This document shows, one piece after another, positions 35,757 to 43,533 of a DNA stretch of 64,000 nt (positions are counted from its first letter, which is position 1; each line of letters begins with the position of its first letter). This stretch comes from Cryobacterium sp. PH29-G1 (GTDB lineage Bacteria > Actinomycetota > Actinomycetes > Actinomycetales > Microbacteriaceae), in assembly GCF_030063365.1 (NCBI RefSeq), contig NZ_JASISY010000002.1, positions 186,001-250,000 on the forward strand, read 5' to 3'. Under the pieces are notes generated by a model, which had not been told where the DNA came from, did no database searches, and saw only the letters and a program-made list of their open reading frames with translations. The position numbers and the translations under genes are program-made.

Positions 35757-37475
35757 ATGACAATCTCCCCCGAGCTGATCGACACCGGCACGCGCAGTGC
35801 ACCGGTGTCGGCGGGCCACCTCATCGTCGCCCAGCTGGAGCGCGAAGGCGTGCAGCGAGCCTACGGCGTTCCCGGAGAGTCTTTTCTTGACGTTCTCGAC
35901 GGACTGCACGATTCAACGATCAACACCGTGATCACTCGGCACGAAGGCGGTGCGGCGCTCATGGCGCTCGCGGAGGGTCGACTCACCGGACTGCCCGGAA
36001 TCGCACTCGTCACTCGCGGCCCGGGAGCAGCGAACGCATTCATCGCCGTGCACACCGCGTGGCAGGATGCGACGCCGCTGGTGCTTTTCGTCGGACTCAT
36101 TCCGGTTGCCGACCGGGGGCGTGCCGCATTCCAGGAATTCGACCTCACCGGCTGGTTCGGCAGCACCGCCAAACAGGTCGTCACCCTGGACGATCCCAGC
36201 GCCGCGGCGCGAGTGGTGTCCGAGGCAATCTTCATTGCGCGCAGCGGTCGACCCGGCCCCGTCGTCATCGGACTGCCCGAAGACGTGATCCGACTGTCAG
36301 CCGGTGGCGCAACAACCCAGCAACCACGGTCGCTGAACGTATCCCGCCCGAGCGACATCGAGCTCGGCCAGGTAGTCGCACGCCTCGATGCGGCCGAACG
36401 ACCCGTCGTTGTTGTCGGCGGCGAAGGCTGGACGGCATCCGCTGGATCGGCATTGATCGACTGGGCCGCTGCGCACCGCATCCCCGTGCTTGCCGACTTC
36501 CGTGCCTACGACGCGGTGCCACATGGCGGTGCCACCCCCGCTTTCGCCGGGTCCCTCGGCTACGGGCGCAGCGACGCGGCAGCGGCACTTCTGGCCCAGG
36601 CCGACACGGCCGTTCTGATCGGCACCGCACGCACCGACGTGATGAGCGACGGCTACCAGCTGGGCCTGGAATCCGAAACAGTCGTGGTGCTTCCCGGTGA
36701 GCCCGTGGGCCACTCGGGCCGACTCGATCAACTCATCACGGGTGACCACGTTGCGTTCGCCGAAGCTCTCGCCGAAACGAGCCCGCGAGTTCAGGACGGC
36801 CCGCGCTTCGATCGGGCTGTCGCCGCCGCCATCCGCTTCGCCACGCCGAGCACGGCCGCCATCGAGGCGGAGTCGCCGTATGTGGATTTCACCGCGGTGA
36901 TGGCCGTGCTGCGCGAGGAACTGACCGCGGATGCCGTCATCACCTACGGCGCCGGAAACCACGCCGTGTGGGCCGGCCGCTACCTGTCGCACAACGCTCC
37001 CGCCTCGCTGGTCGCACCCCGAAACGGTGCGATGGGTGTCGGTATCCCGGCAGCGGTCGCTGCCTCCTTGGCATTTCCCGGCCGCGAGGTCGTGTCGATC
37101 TCCGGTGATGGCTGCTTCATGATGAATGGCCAGGAGATCGCCACCGCCGTGGGCTACGGCGCCCCGTTCATCGCCGTGATCGCCGACAACGGTGTCTTCG
37201 CGACCATCCGGGAACACCAGGAGCGCCACTACCCCGGACGGCCCTCCGGCACGCATCTGACCAATCCCGATTTTGCCGCTCTGGCACGTTCCTACGGCGG
37301 TCACGGAGAAACGGTCTCCCAGATCGGCGCATTCCGTGATGCCTATCGTCGGGCACGGGCCAGCGGACTGCCTGCTGTGCTGCACATCATGCAGGACCCC
37401 GAGGTTCGCGCGCCATCCGGTGCGGACGACGCCCAAGAGCACGCATACAACAACCCGATTGAAGGACAAAGATGA
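35757..37475 (+). CDS. Thiamine-diphosphate-dependent enzyme (acetolactate synthase/2-oxo acid decarboxylase family)
   Basis: The 572-residue protein has the three-domain ThDP fold: PYR domain with GVPGESFLDVLDGL and the catalytic Glu in RHEGGAALMALAEG, a central domain, and the PP domain with the cofactor motif GDGCFMMNGQEIATA...ADNGVF (GDG-x~25-N). The retained Glu argues against glyoxylate carboligase, which lacks it. The reaction is probably decarboxylation or carboligation of a 2-oxo acid; the following aldehyde dehydrogenase would then oxidise the aldehyde. Start at 35757 is one base after the preceding stop, and its stop overlaps the next start. Confidence 0.85.
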   Translation: MTISPELIDTGTRSAPVSAGHLIVAQLEREGVQRAYGVPGESFLDVLDGLHDSTINTVITRHEGGAALMALAEGRLTGLPGIALVTRGPGAANAFIAVHTAWQDATPLVLFVGLIPVADRGRAAFQEFDLTGWFGSTAKQVVTLDDPSAAARVVSEAIFIARSGRPGPVVIGLPEDVIRLSAGGATTQQPRSLNVSRPSDIELGQVVARLDAAERPVVVVGGEGWTASAGSALIDWAAAHRIPVLADFRAYDAVPHGGATPAFAGSLGYGRSDAAAALLAQADTAVLIGTARTDVMSDGYQLGLESETVVVLPGEPVGHSGRLDQLITGDHVAFAEALAETSPRVQDGPRFDRAVAAAIRFATPSTAAIEAESPYVDFTAVMAVLREELTADAVITYGAGNHAVWAGRYLSHNAPASLVAPRNGAMGVGIPAAVAASLAFPGREVVSISGDGCFMMNGQEIATAVGYGAPFIAVIADNGVFATIREHQERHYPGRPSGTHLTNPDFAALARSYGGHGETVSQIGAFRDAYRRARASGLPAVLHIMQDPEVRAPSGADDAQEHAYNNPIEGQR

Positions 37476-38743
37476 CCGGCACGCGCACGATGATCCCCGC
37501 TCCGAGCGTCGCAGACTTCTTGCGTGACTTCGAGACGATGAGCGCCTTCGGTGCCACCCCGGCAGGCGGAGTCGAACGGCAGGCAGCTAGCAGCGCTGAT
37601 ATCGAACAACGTCGGTGGTTTGCAGGGCTGCTCGAAGCGAATGGCTTCCGCGTCGAGTATGACCGGATCGGAAATCAATTCGGCCTGTTCGACGTCGCCC
37701 CGGGTGAACCTTACGTCGTCGTGGGGTCGCACATGGATTCCCAGCCGACCGCCGGTCGCTTCGATGGTGCCTACGGCGTGCTCTCCGCAGCCCACGCTGC
37801 GTTTCGCGTTGCGGCCGAACATGCGTCGGGCACCAGCACGCTGCGTTACAACCTGGCTGTCGTTAATTGGTTCAACGAAGAGGGTTCGCGTTTCGCCCCC
37901 TCGATGATGGGCAGCAGTGTCTACACCGGCGTTATGCCGCTGGAAAAAGCACTGGCCATCCAGGACCACACCGGAGTTACGGTTGAAGAGGCCATGCGAC
38001 CGACCGGGTTCCTTGGCGACGGCGACGGTCCGACAGCTGCCTACTCCGCAGAGATCCACATCGAGCAGGGTCGTATCCTCGAGAACTCGCAGATCACGAT
38101 CGGTTTGGTCACGGCAAGCTGGGCAGCCAGCAAATACCGTGTTGTCGTCAGGGGTGAGCAGGCCCACTCCGGTGCGACGGTGATGGAAGACCGTCACGAT
38201 GCCCTGTACGGCGCTTCGCTGCTCGTCGTGTTCGCTCGCGAGCTCGCCGACCGATTTCCTGGAGTGCTGCACACGGCGGTCGGGCAACTCGACGTGTATC
38301 CGAATTCTCCGGTGGTTGTGGCCTCAGAGACAACGCTGCTGCTCGACCTGCGCTGTGCCGACGAAATTGTGCTCGCCGAGGCAAACGCGCTGCTCGATGC
38401 CCGTTTCTCAGAGATCGAGTCCATCGCCCGTGTCACCATCGAACGCGCTCTCTCCCACAACTGGGGAGTGAACCCATACCAAACGGCCGGTGTCGAGCTG
38501 GCGCGATCCAGTGCCGAGGCTGCCGGATATTCCCACGCGGAAATCATGACCGTGGCCGGGCACGACTCGATCAATATGAAAGAGGTCGTTCCCACGGTCA
38601 TGCTCTTCGTTCCCTCCGTAGAAGGAATCTCGCACAACGAAGGCGAATACACGCGTGATGAAGACCTGATCGCCGGCGCCGCGGTACTCACCGATGTCGT
38701 GCGACGCCTGGGCGCCGGCGAACTCGATGGAGAAAACGGATGA
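37472..38743 (+). CDS. M20-family Zn-dependent amidohydrolase (allantoate/N-carbamoyl-amino-acid hydrolase type)
   Basis: The 423-residue protein has the bimetal ligands of the family: VVVGSHMDSQPTAGRFDGAYG, NWFNEEGSRFAPSMMGS, IEQGRILE, and GHDSINMKEVVPTVMLFVPS at the C-terminus, with the dimer domain in between (RGEQAHSGATVMEDRHDAL). Known members cleave allantoate, beta-ureidopropionate, N-carbamoyl-L-amino acids or ureidoglycine. Which applies cannot be decided; no allantoinase or uricase is nearby. It overlaps the ThDP enzyme and the aldehyde dehydrogenase by ATGA, placing an amide or ureido bond cleavage in the operon's pathway. Confidence 0.85.
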   Translation: MTGTRTMIPAPSVADFLRDFETMSAFGATPAGGVERQAASSADIEQRRWFAGLLEANGFRVEYDRIGNQFGLFDVAPGEPYVVVGSHMDSQPTAGRFDGAYGVLSAAHAAFRVAAEHASGTSTLRYNLAVVNWFNEEGSRFAPSMMGSSVYTGVMPLEKALAIQDHTGVTVEEAMRPTGFLGDGDGPTAAYSAEIHIEQGRILENSQITIGLVTASWAASKYRVVVRGEQAHSGATVMEDRHDALYGASLLVVFARELADRFPGVLHTAVGQLDVYPNSPVVVASETTLLLDLRCADEIVLAEANALLDARFSEIESIARVTIERALSHNWGVNPYQTAGVELARSSAEAAGYSHAEIMTVAGHDSINMKEVVPTVMLFVPSVEGISHNEGEYTRDEDLIAGAAVLTDVVRRLGAGELDGENG

Positions 38744-40113
38744 CCCGCTACGCCGTAACCGATCCGGTCACCAACATAGAGGTTCGGGTTTACCCCACCG
38801 CAACGGATGCTGAAGTGGATGCCGCAATCCAGCGCGCCTCCGCCAGCTACAGCACGTGGCGCAAGACTCCCAAGTCGAAGCGCGCGAAGGTGCTCAGGCG
38901 TGTTGCGGCGCTGCATCGCAGCAACCGTGAACGCTTGGCCGCGATCATCACTCGCGAAATGGGCAAGACCATCGATGAGGCCCTCGGCGAGGTGGATCTC
39001 GTTGCTGACATTTACGATTACTACGCTGTCAACGGTGCGGCCTTTTCCGCTGATAAGCCGATCGATGTTGCCAGCGGTACCGCGACAGTTCGTTCCGACC
39101 CCCTGGGCGTTCTTCTCGGAGTGATGCCGTGGAATTACCCGTACTATCAGCTAGCGCGATTCATCGCCCCCAACCTCATGCTCGGCAATACCGTGCTGCT
39201 CAAGCCCGCACCGCAGTGCCCGGAGTCTGCCGAGGCAACAGCCGAACTCTTCGCTGAGGCGGACGCACCCGAGGGCGTCTTCCTCAATGTTTTAGCCACC
39301 GAAGACCAGGTTCGCCACATTATTGAACACCCGGCAGTACAGGGAGTGTCGTTGACCGGCTCCGAACGTGCCGGCAGTGCCGTCGGCGCTATTGCCGGCC
39401 GGGCAATGAAGAAATACGTGCTGGAGCTGGGCGGTTCGGATCCGTTCATCGTGCTGGCAGACGCTGACCTCGCTGCCGCGGTCACCGCTGCCGTCGCCGG
39501 TCGCATGGGCAACGCCGGTCAGGCCTGCACAGCGTCCAAGCGATTCATTGTGCTCGACGAGGTCTATGACAGCTTTATCGCTGACTTCGTGGCGCGCGTG
39601 GGCGCGCTGGTCGTCGGTGACCCGCGGGAGAAGGTCGCATTCGGCCCGCTCGCCTCGGAGGCGGCAGCGGTGAACGTTACAGCCCAGATTCGCACCGCAG
39701 TGGATGAGGGCGCTCGCGTGTTGGTCGGCGGCGGCCGGCCGGAGCGCGCCGGTGCGTTTGTCGAACCCACCATCCTGGTTGACGTGCGGCCGGGGGCGCG
39801 GGCGTACCGCGAGGAGATTTTCGGTCCGGTTGCGGTGGTGCATCGGGTCGCTTCGATTGCGGAGGCCGTGGAACTGGCCAATGACACGCCTTACGGTCTC
39901 GGGAGTGTCGTCTTCGGCTCTGACCCGCAGGCGCTTGCGAGCGTCGTCGACAACCTCAATGTGGGCATGGTGTCGATCAATGCGCCGTCCAGGACGGAAC
40001 CGGGGCTGCCTTTCGGTGGAGTGAAGGCGTCGGGGATCGGCCGTGAGCTCGGCGAATACGGCATGTCTGAGTTCGTCAACCGCAAGCTCATCCGCACGTC
40101 GAGTTCGTCGTAG
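38740..40113 (+). CDS. NAD(P)-dependent aldehyde dehydrogenase (succinate-semialdehyde type)
   Basis: The 457-residue enzyme has the family's GVMPWNYPYYQLARFIAPNL, the LTGSERAGSAVGAIAG cofactor loop, the catalytic Glu in YVLELGGSDPFIVL and the catalytic Cys in GNAGQACTASKRF. The PFGGVKASGIGRELGEYG C-terminus resembles succinate-semialdehyde dehydrogenases of the GabD2 branch. It is the last gene of the operon and would oxidise the aldehyde made by the ThDP enzyme or released by the aldolase-like protein. Its stop is 25 bases from the convergent gene's stop. Confidence 0.9.
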   Translation: MTRYAVTDPVTNIEVRVYPTATDAEVDAAIQRASASYSTWRKTPKSKRAKVLRRVAALHRSNRERLAAIITREMGKTIDEALGEVDLVADIYDYYAVNGAAFSADKPIDVASGTATVRSDPLGVLLGVMPWNYPYYQLARFIAPNLMLGNTVLLKPAPQCPESAEATAELFAEADAPEGVFLNVLATEDQVRHIIEHPAVQGVSLTGSERAGSAVGAIAGRAMKKYVLELGGSDPFIVLADADLAAAVTAAVAGRMGNAGQACTASKRFIVLDEVYDSFIADFVARVGALVVGDPREKVAFGPLASEAAAVNVTAQIRTAVDEGARVLVGGGRPERAGAFVEPTILVDVRPGARAYREEIFGPVAVVHRVASIAEAVELANDTPYGLGSVVFGSDPQALASVVDNLNVGMVSINAPSRTEPGLPFGGVKASGIGRELGEYGMSEFVNRKLIRTSSSS

Positions 40114-40137
40114 CTCCGAGGAGCAGACCGGGCCCGA

Positions 40138-40578
40138 TCAGCCCAGAAATGGGGCATGATACGGTGGCCCGGCCGTGGGCGATTCGGCGGCAACGAGCTT
40201 CACGAAGTGGGTGCGCTTGAGGACTTTGAGTACCCGACGCTGAAACGGGGTGAACGCGGCAACGCCCTGGGCGGTTGTCATCGGTTCGAGCCCGACGATC
40301 TTCGTGGTCACCCCGTCACGCACTATCTCGCCGCCGTTCGCCGCCACCAGATTGCGGTACCAGTTGACCGTAGGACCGTAGGTCAGCTCGCAGACGAAGC
40401 CGCCGGCGATCGGTTGCACGATGATCGGTGTCTCAAAGAGCTTTCCGCTTTTCCGACCCACGGTACGCACGAGCGAGAACTGCCCCCGGCCGCGGCGTGC
40501 CATGTGGCCGGTCAGCCGGTTCAGGCTGTGTTTGATCGTGAATAGCCAGCCACGCCGCAGCATCGATCCGAGATTCAT
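40138..40578 (-). CDS. Deazaflavin (F420)-dependent nitroreductase-family protein
   Basis: The 146-residue protein matches the Ddn-like family: FSLVRTVGRKSGKLFETPIIVQ, VCELTYGPTVNWYRNLVAANG. These split-barrel proteins of actinobacteria bind F420 or act on quinones or fatty-acid-like substrates. It is monocistronic and convergent with the aldehyde dehydrogenase. The substrate cannot be told. Confidence 0.8.
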   Translation of the reverse strand: MNLGSMLRRGWLFTIKHSLNRLTGHMARRGRGQFSLVRTVGRKSGKLFETPIIVQPIAGGFVCELTYGPTVNWYRNLVAANGGEIVRDGVTTKIVGLEPMTTAQGVAAFTPFQRRVLKVLKRTHFVKLVAAESPTAGPPYHAPFLG

Positions 40579-40783
40579 GCCAACAGCATCTCACCGCCAC
40601 CGCGCCTGAGTAAGCTCGCCGTTCGAGTTTGTACCGGCAAACCCAAACTCGCTCAGATCGACCGCGAACGCGCTCACCGAACCGGTGGGAGTCGGCCACT
40701 CGAGCGCGACCCTGCACGTCGTGCGAGACGGGGAGCAATTCGGTGCATCTTCACCTTGCGCTATTCGCCACGGACGATTATCG

Positions 40784-40801
40784 TACAACCAAATGGTTGT
40801 A
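40784..40801. promoter_or_regulatory. Dyad operator overlapping the ArsR-type start codon
   Basis: TACAACCA (40784-40791) and TGGTTGTA (40794-40801) form a perfect 8+8 dyad with a two-base AA centre. The ATG of the regulator lies inside it (40793-40795), so bound protein would block both transcription and initiation. Autoregulation by the encoded ArsR-type protein is the likely use. Confidence 0.6.
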
Positions 40802-41146
40802 TCAGAGCTTTCCGAACAGGATGTCAACCGTATCTTCCGCGCCCTCGCGGACCCGACGCGGCGCGACATCGTGCGCCGCACTCTCGTCGCCGCTATCTCG
40901 GTGTCGCAGTTGGCGGATTGCTACCAGATGTCCTTCGCGGCAGTCCAGAAGCACGTGGCCGTATTGGAGGATGCCAGGCTTGTGACCAAGGAATCACGCG
41001 GTCGCGAGCGGATGGTGCGGGGAAACCTTGATCGCATCCGCCAGGCGCAGCGACTGCTGGACCGGTTCGAGGACATGTGGCGCGCGCGCACGGATCGGCT
41101 GGACAACCTGCTCGCAAAAAGCGATCCCGCTCCATCCGCCCTCTAA
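40793..41146 (+). CDS. ArsR-family winged-helix regulator (SRPBCC-linked type)
   Basis: The 117-residue protein reads MVVSELSEQDVNRIFRALAD, PTRRDIVRRTLVAAISVSQL, MSFAAVQKHVAVLEDARLVT and a charged C-terminal helix, the pattern of non-metal-sensing ArsR regulators that accompany AHSA1/SRPBCC genes. There are no metal-sensing CxC motifs. The ATG at 40793 gives the family length; an upstream in-frame start would add unconserved residues. A dyad overlaps the start codon, and the SRPBCC gene starts 14 bases after its stop. Confidence 0.8.
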   Translation: MVVSELSEQDVNRIFRALADPTRRDIVRRTLVAAISVSQLADCYQMSFAAVQKHVAVLEDARLVTKESRGRERMVRGNLDRIRQAQRLLDRFEDMWRARTDRLDNLLAKSDPAPSAL

Positions 41147-41160
41147 TCGAAAGGAACGTC

Positions 41161-42141
41161 ATGCCCGTCACCTCCGTCGAGAAGGACCTCGACCAGCTCA
41201 CCATCACGATCGTCGCCGACTTCACAGCCCCGCTCCATCGGCTATGGGACGCGTACACCGATCCGCGCCAGCTCGAGCGGTTCTGGGGACCGCCCAGCTA
41301 TCCGGCCAAGTTTCTCCGGCACGACGCCGTGGCCGGCGGACGCAGCGTGTACGTGATGACCGGCCCCGAGGGAGACGCGCACTACGGGTGCTGGGATTGG
41401 ACGTCGGCCGATGCCCCGAACGCGTTCGAAGTGCTCGACAGATTTGCAAACGAAGCCGGCGAGCCCAACCCCGACCTCCCTGCCACGCGAATGGATTTCG
41501 CATTCGAGGCGACGACCGATGGCAGCCGACTGAGCACGACCGCGCACTTCGACTCACTCGAGCAGATGCAACAGCTCCTAGATATGGGCATGCTCGAAGG
41601 TACCCGTGAGGCCATGGTCCAGATCGACGCGGTGCTGGCCGACCTGGCGGCATTCTCGGCCGACCGCGGGGCGGAAGCGCAGGTGCTCAGCGACACCCAG
41701 GTGCGGGTGGCTCGCGTTATCCGCGGCACCGTCGACCAGGTGTGGCGGGCTCATACCGATGCCGCGCTCATGCAGCGGTGGCTGCTCGGGCCGGACGGCT
41801 GGTCCATGCCCGTTTGCGAGGTCGCGACCGCGGTCGGCGACCACTACCGTTACGAATGGCAGCGGGATGGCGGCGACGAACGATTCGGTTTCACCGGCGA
41901 GCTGCTGGAGTCGGATGAGCCATATCGCGCCGTCACGACCGAGTCCATGATCGGGATGGATTTTCCTGCAACGCTCAACGAGCTGACCCTTACCGCTGTC
42001 GAGGGAGGAACGCTGCTCGCACTCGTCATCACCTATGCGAATCTCGAGCAGCGCGACGCTGTGCTTGCGACCGGCATGACGGACGGCATGGAAGCGAGCT
42101 ACCGGCGTCTGGACGGGCTGGTGCAGCCGACACTCGCATAG
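41161..42141 (+). CDS. Tandem SRPBCC/AHSA1-domain protein
   Basis: The 326-residue protein has two copies of the START-like AHSA1 fold. The first (about 10-160) contains TITIVADFTAPLHRLWDAYT, PRQLERFWGPPSYPA and the second (about 175-320) contains VRVARVIRGTVDQVWRAHTD, ALMQRWLLGPDGWSMP. Single-domain homologues are common next to ArsR regulators; here the gene is a tandem duplication in one chain. It may bind a hydrophobic ligand that the regulator responds to (inference). AAAGGA precedes the ATG at 41161. Confidence 0.8.
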   Translation: MPVTSVEKDLDQLTITIVADFTAPLHRLWDAYTDPRQLERFWGPPSYPAKFLRHDAVAGGRSVYVMTGPEGDAHYGCWDWTSADAPNAFEVLDRFANEAGEPNPDLPATRMDFAFEATTDGSRLSTTAHFDSLEQMQQLLDMGMLEGTREAMVQIDAVLADLAAFSADRGAEAQVLSDTQVRVARVIRGTVDQVWRAHTDAALMQRWLLGPDGWSMPVCEVATAVGDHYRYEWQRDGGDERFGFTGELLESDEPYRAVTTESMIGMDFPATLNELTLTAVEGGTLLALVITYANLEQRDAVLATGMTDGMEASYRRLDGLVQPTLA

Positions 42142-42273
42142 TCGGCTGCGGCGTGACCAGGGCACGCGGCCCCGAACCGGCTGGCCGGCCCTCTGGACCA
42201 GCCAGCCGAAGCCGCGGAAGTCAGCAAGCGGGGTGGCCGACCCACCGCTTCAGGAATTCCGGATGTGGTGGGT

Positions 42274-43533
42274 CTACGTCGGGCCCCGCGTGACCACGAG
42301 TGCGCCGTTGTGCCCGCCGAATCCGAATGAGGTCGACAGCACGGTATTGACACTCTGGCTGCGAGCCTCGCCGGCCACGAAGTCCCAGCCCTCGAACTCG
42401 GGGTCGTCCAGGTTGCCTGTGGGTGGCAGTATCCCGTCGCGCAACGACTGCACGGCGATGATCGCCTCGATAACCCCGGATGCCCCGAGCAGATGCCCCA
42501 TGCTGGACTTGGTCGCACTGATCGGGATGCGGTGGGCACGGTTGCCGAGTGCGGATTCCAGAGCGTTCAACTCGGCGGCGTCGCCGGCCGGAGTCCCGGT
42601 GCCGTGGGCATTGATGTGGTCGACGGCATCCGGTGCGATGCCCGCGTCGGCGAGGCAGTCGCGAACGGCCCGCGCCGCTCCCCGGCCCTGCGGATGCGGG
42701 GCGGTGGCGTGGTAAGCGTCGCTGGCGGCTCCGAATCCGGCCAGCTCGGCCAGTGCGACGGCACCTCGGGCGTGGGCGGTCTCCTCGGACTCGAGCAGGA
42801 CGGCGCCGGCCCCCGCCGACATCACGAAGCCGGAGCGCGCCCGGTCGAAGGGCCGGGAGGCGGCGGCGGGATCGTGCTCATACCCGCGTGCCAGTGCGCG
42901 CATGTTCGCGTTCGATGAGAGATTCACCGGGTTCAGGCAGTCCTCCACACCGACCACGAGCACCGCGTCGGCGTAGCCGTGACGGATGCGACGCATCGCC
43001 TCGCCGAGACCGATCGCCCCGCTGGCGCACGTCGCCGACACGCCCTGGGCGGGACCGAACGCCAGGTATCGCTGGCTGAGTACGGAGGCGGCCGCGTCGG
43101 GCGCGCCGTAGATCGCAAGCGTCAGTGGCACCGCCCGCGGACCGCGCTGGTCAAGGGCGCGGGTGGCCCGCTGCATGGCATCGACCGGCCCAGCTCCCGT
43201 GGCGGCGATCACCGCGAACCGGTGCGGATCCCACGGGAGGGCGGTCACGCCGGGCGTCCATCCCGATTGTGTCATGGCCTGGTCGGCGGCTGCGACCGCC
43301 CAATGCTGGCTGCGGCTGAGCCGGCGGACGAGGCTCGCCTCCAGAACCGTGGCCGGCTCGAATCCGCGCACCTGTCCGCCGATGCGCACGGCCAGGTTCG
43401 CGAACTCGGCACCGTCCAGCGTCGTGATGGCGCTGCGGCCGTGGACAACGGCATCCCACATCGTTGGCACGTTCAGGCCGCTCGGGGTGATCGCCCCGAG
43501 CCCAGTGATGACCGCGCGGCGCCGATCCTTCAC
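42274..43533 (-). CDS. Beta-ketoacyl synthase (FabF/KAS II-like)
   Basis: The 419-residue protein condenses an acyl group with malonyl-ACP. The catalytic Cys169 (ATCASGAIGLGEAM), His310 (NAHGTGTPAGD), Lys342 and His347 (SATKSSMGHLLGASG) are all present. GTG at 43533 overlaps the TGA of the AMP ligase, so the two are translationally coupled. The sequence diverges from housekeeping FabF (for example NPVNLSSNANMRALARGYEH and the final FGFGGHNGALVVT), and there is no acp, fabD, fabH or fabG nearby. A specialised acyl-chain pathway is likely. Confidence 0.85.
   Translation of the reverse strand: MKDRRRAVITGLGAITPSGLNVPTMWDAVVHGRSAITTLDGAEFANLAVRIGGQVRGFEPATVLEASLVRRLSRSQHWAVAAADQAMTQSGWTPGVTALPWDPHRFAVIAATGAGPVDAMQRATRALDQRGPRAVPLTLAIYGAPDAAASVLSQRYLAFGPAQGVSATCASGAIGLGEAMRRIRHGYADAVLVVGVEDCLNPVNLSSNANMRALARGYEHDPAAASRPFDRARSGFVMSAGAGAVLLESEETAHARGAVALAELAGFGAASDAYHATAPHPQGRGAARAVRDCLADAGIAPDAVDHINAHGTGTPAGDAAELNALESALGNRAHRIPISATKSSMGHLLGASGVIEAIIAVQSLRDGILPPTGNLDDPEFEGWDFVAGEARSQSVNTVLSTSFGFGGHNGALVVTRGPT

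Noticed and set aside
35757-37475. Glyoxylate carboligase, which with the nearby glycerate kinase and M20 hydrolase would make an allantoin/glyoxylate pathway
   Set aside because: The catalytic Glu absent from glyoxylate carboligase is present (RHEGGA), and no allantoinase, uricase or tartronate-semialdehyde reductase is found.
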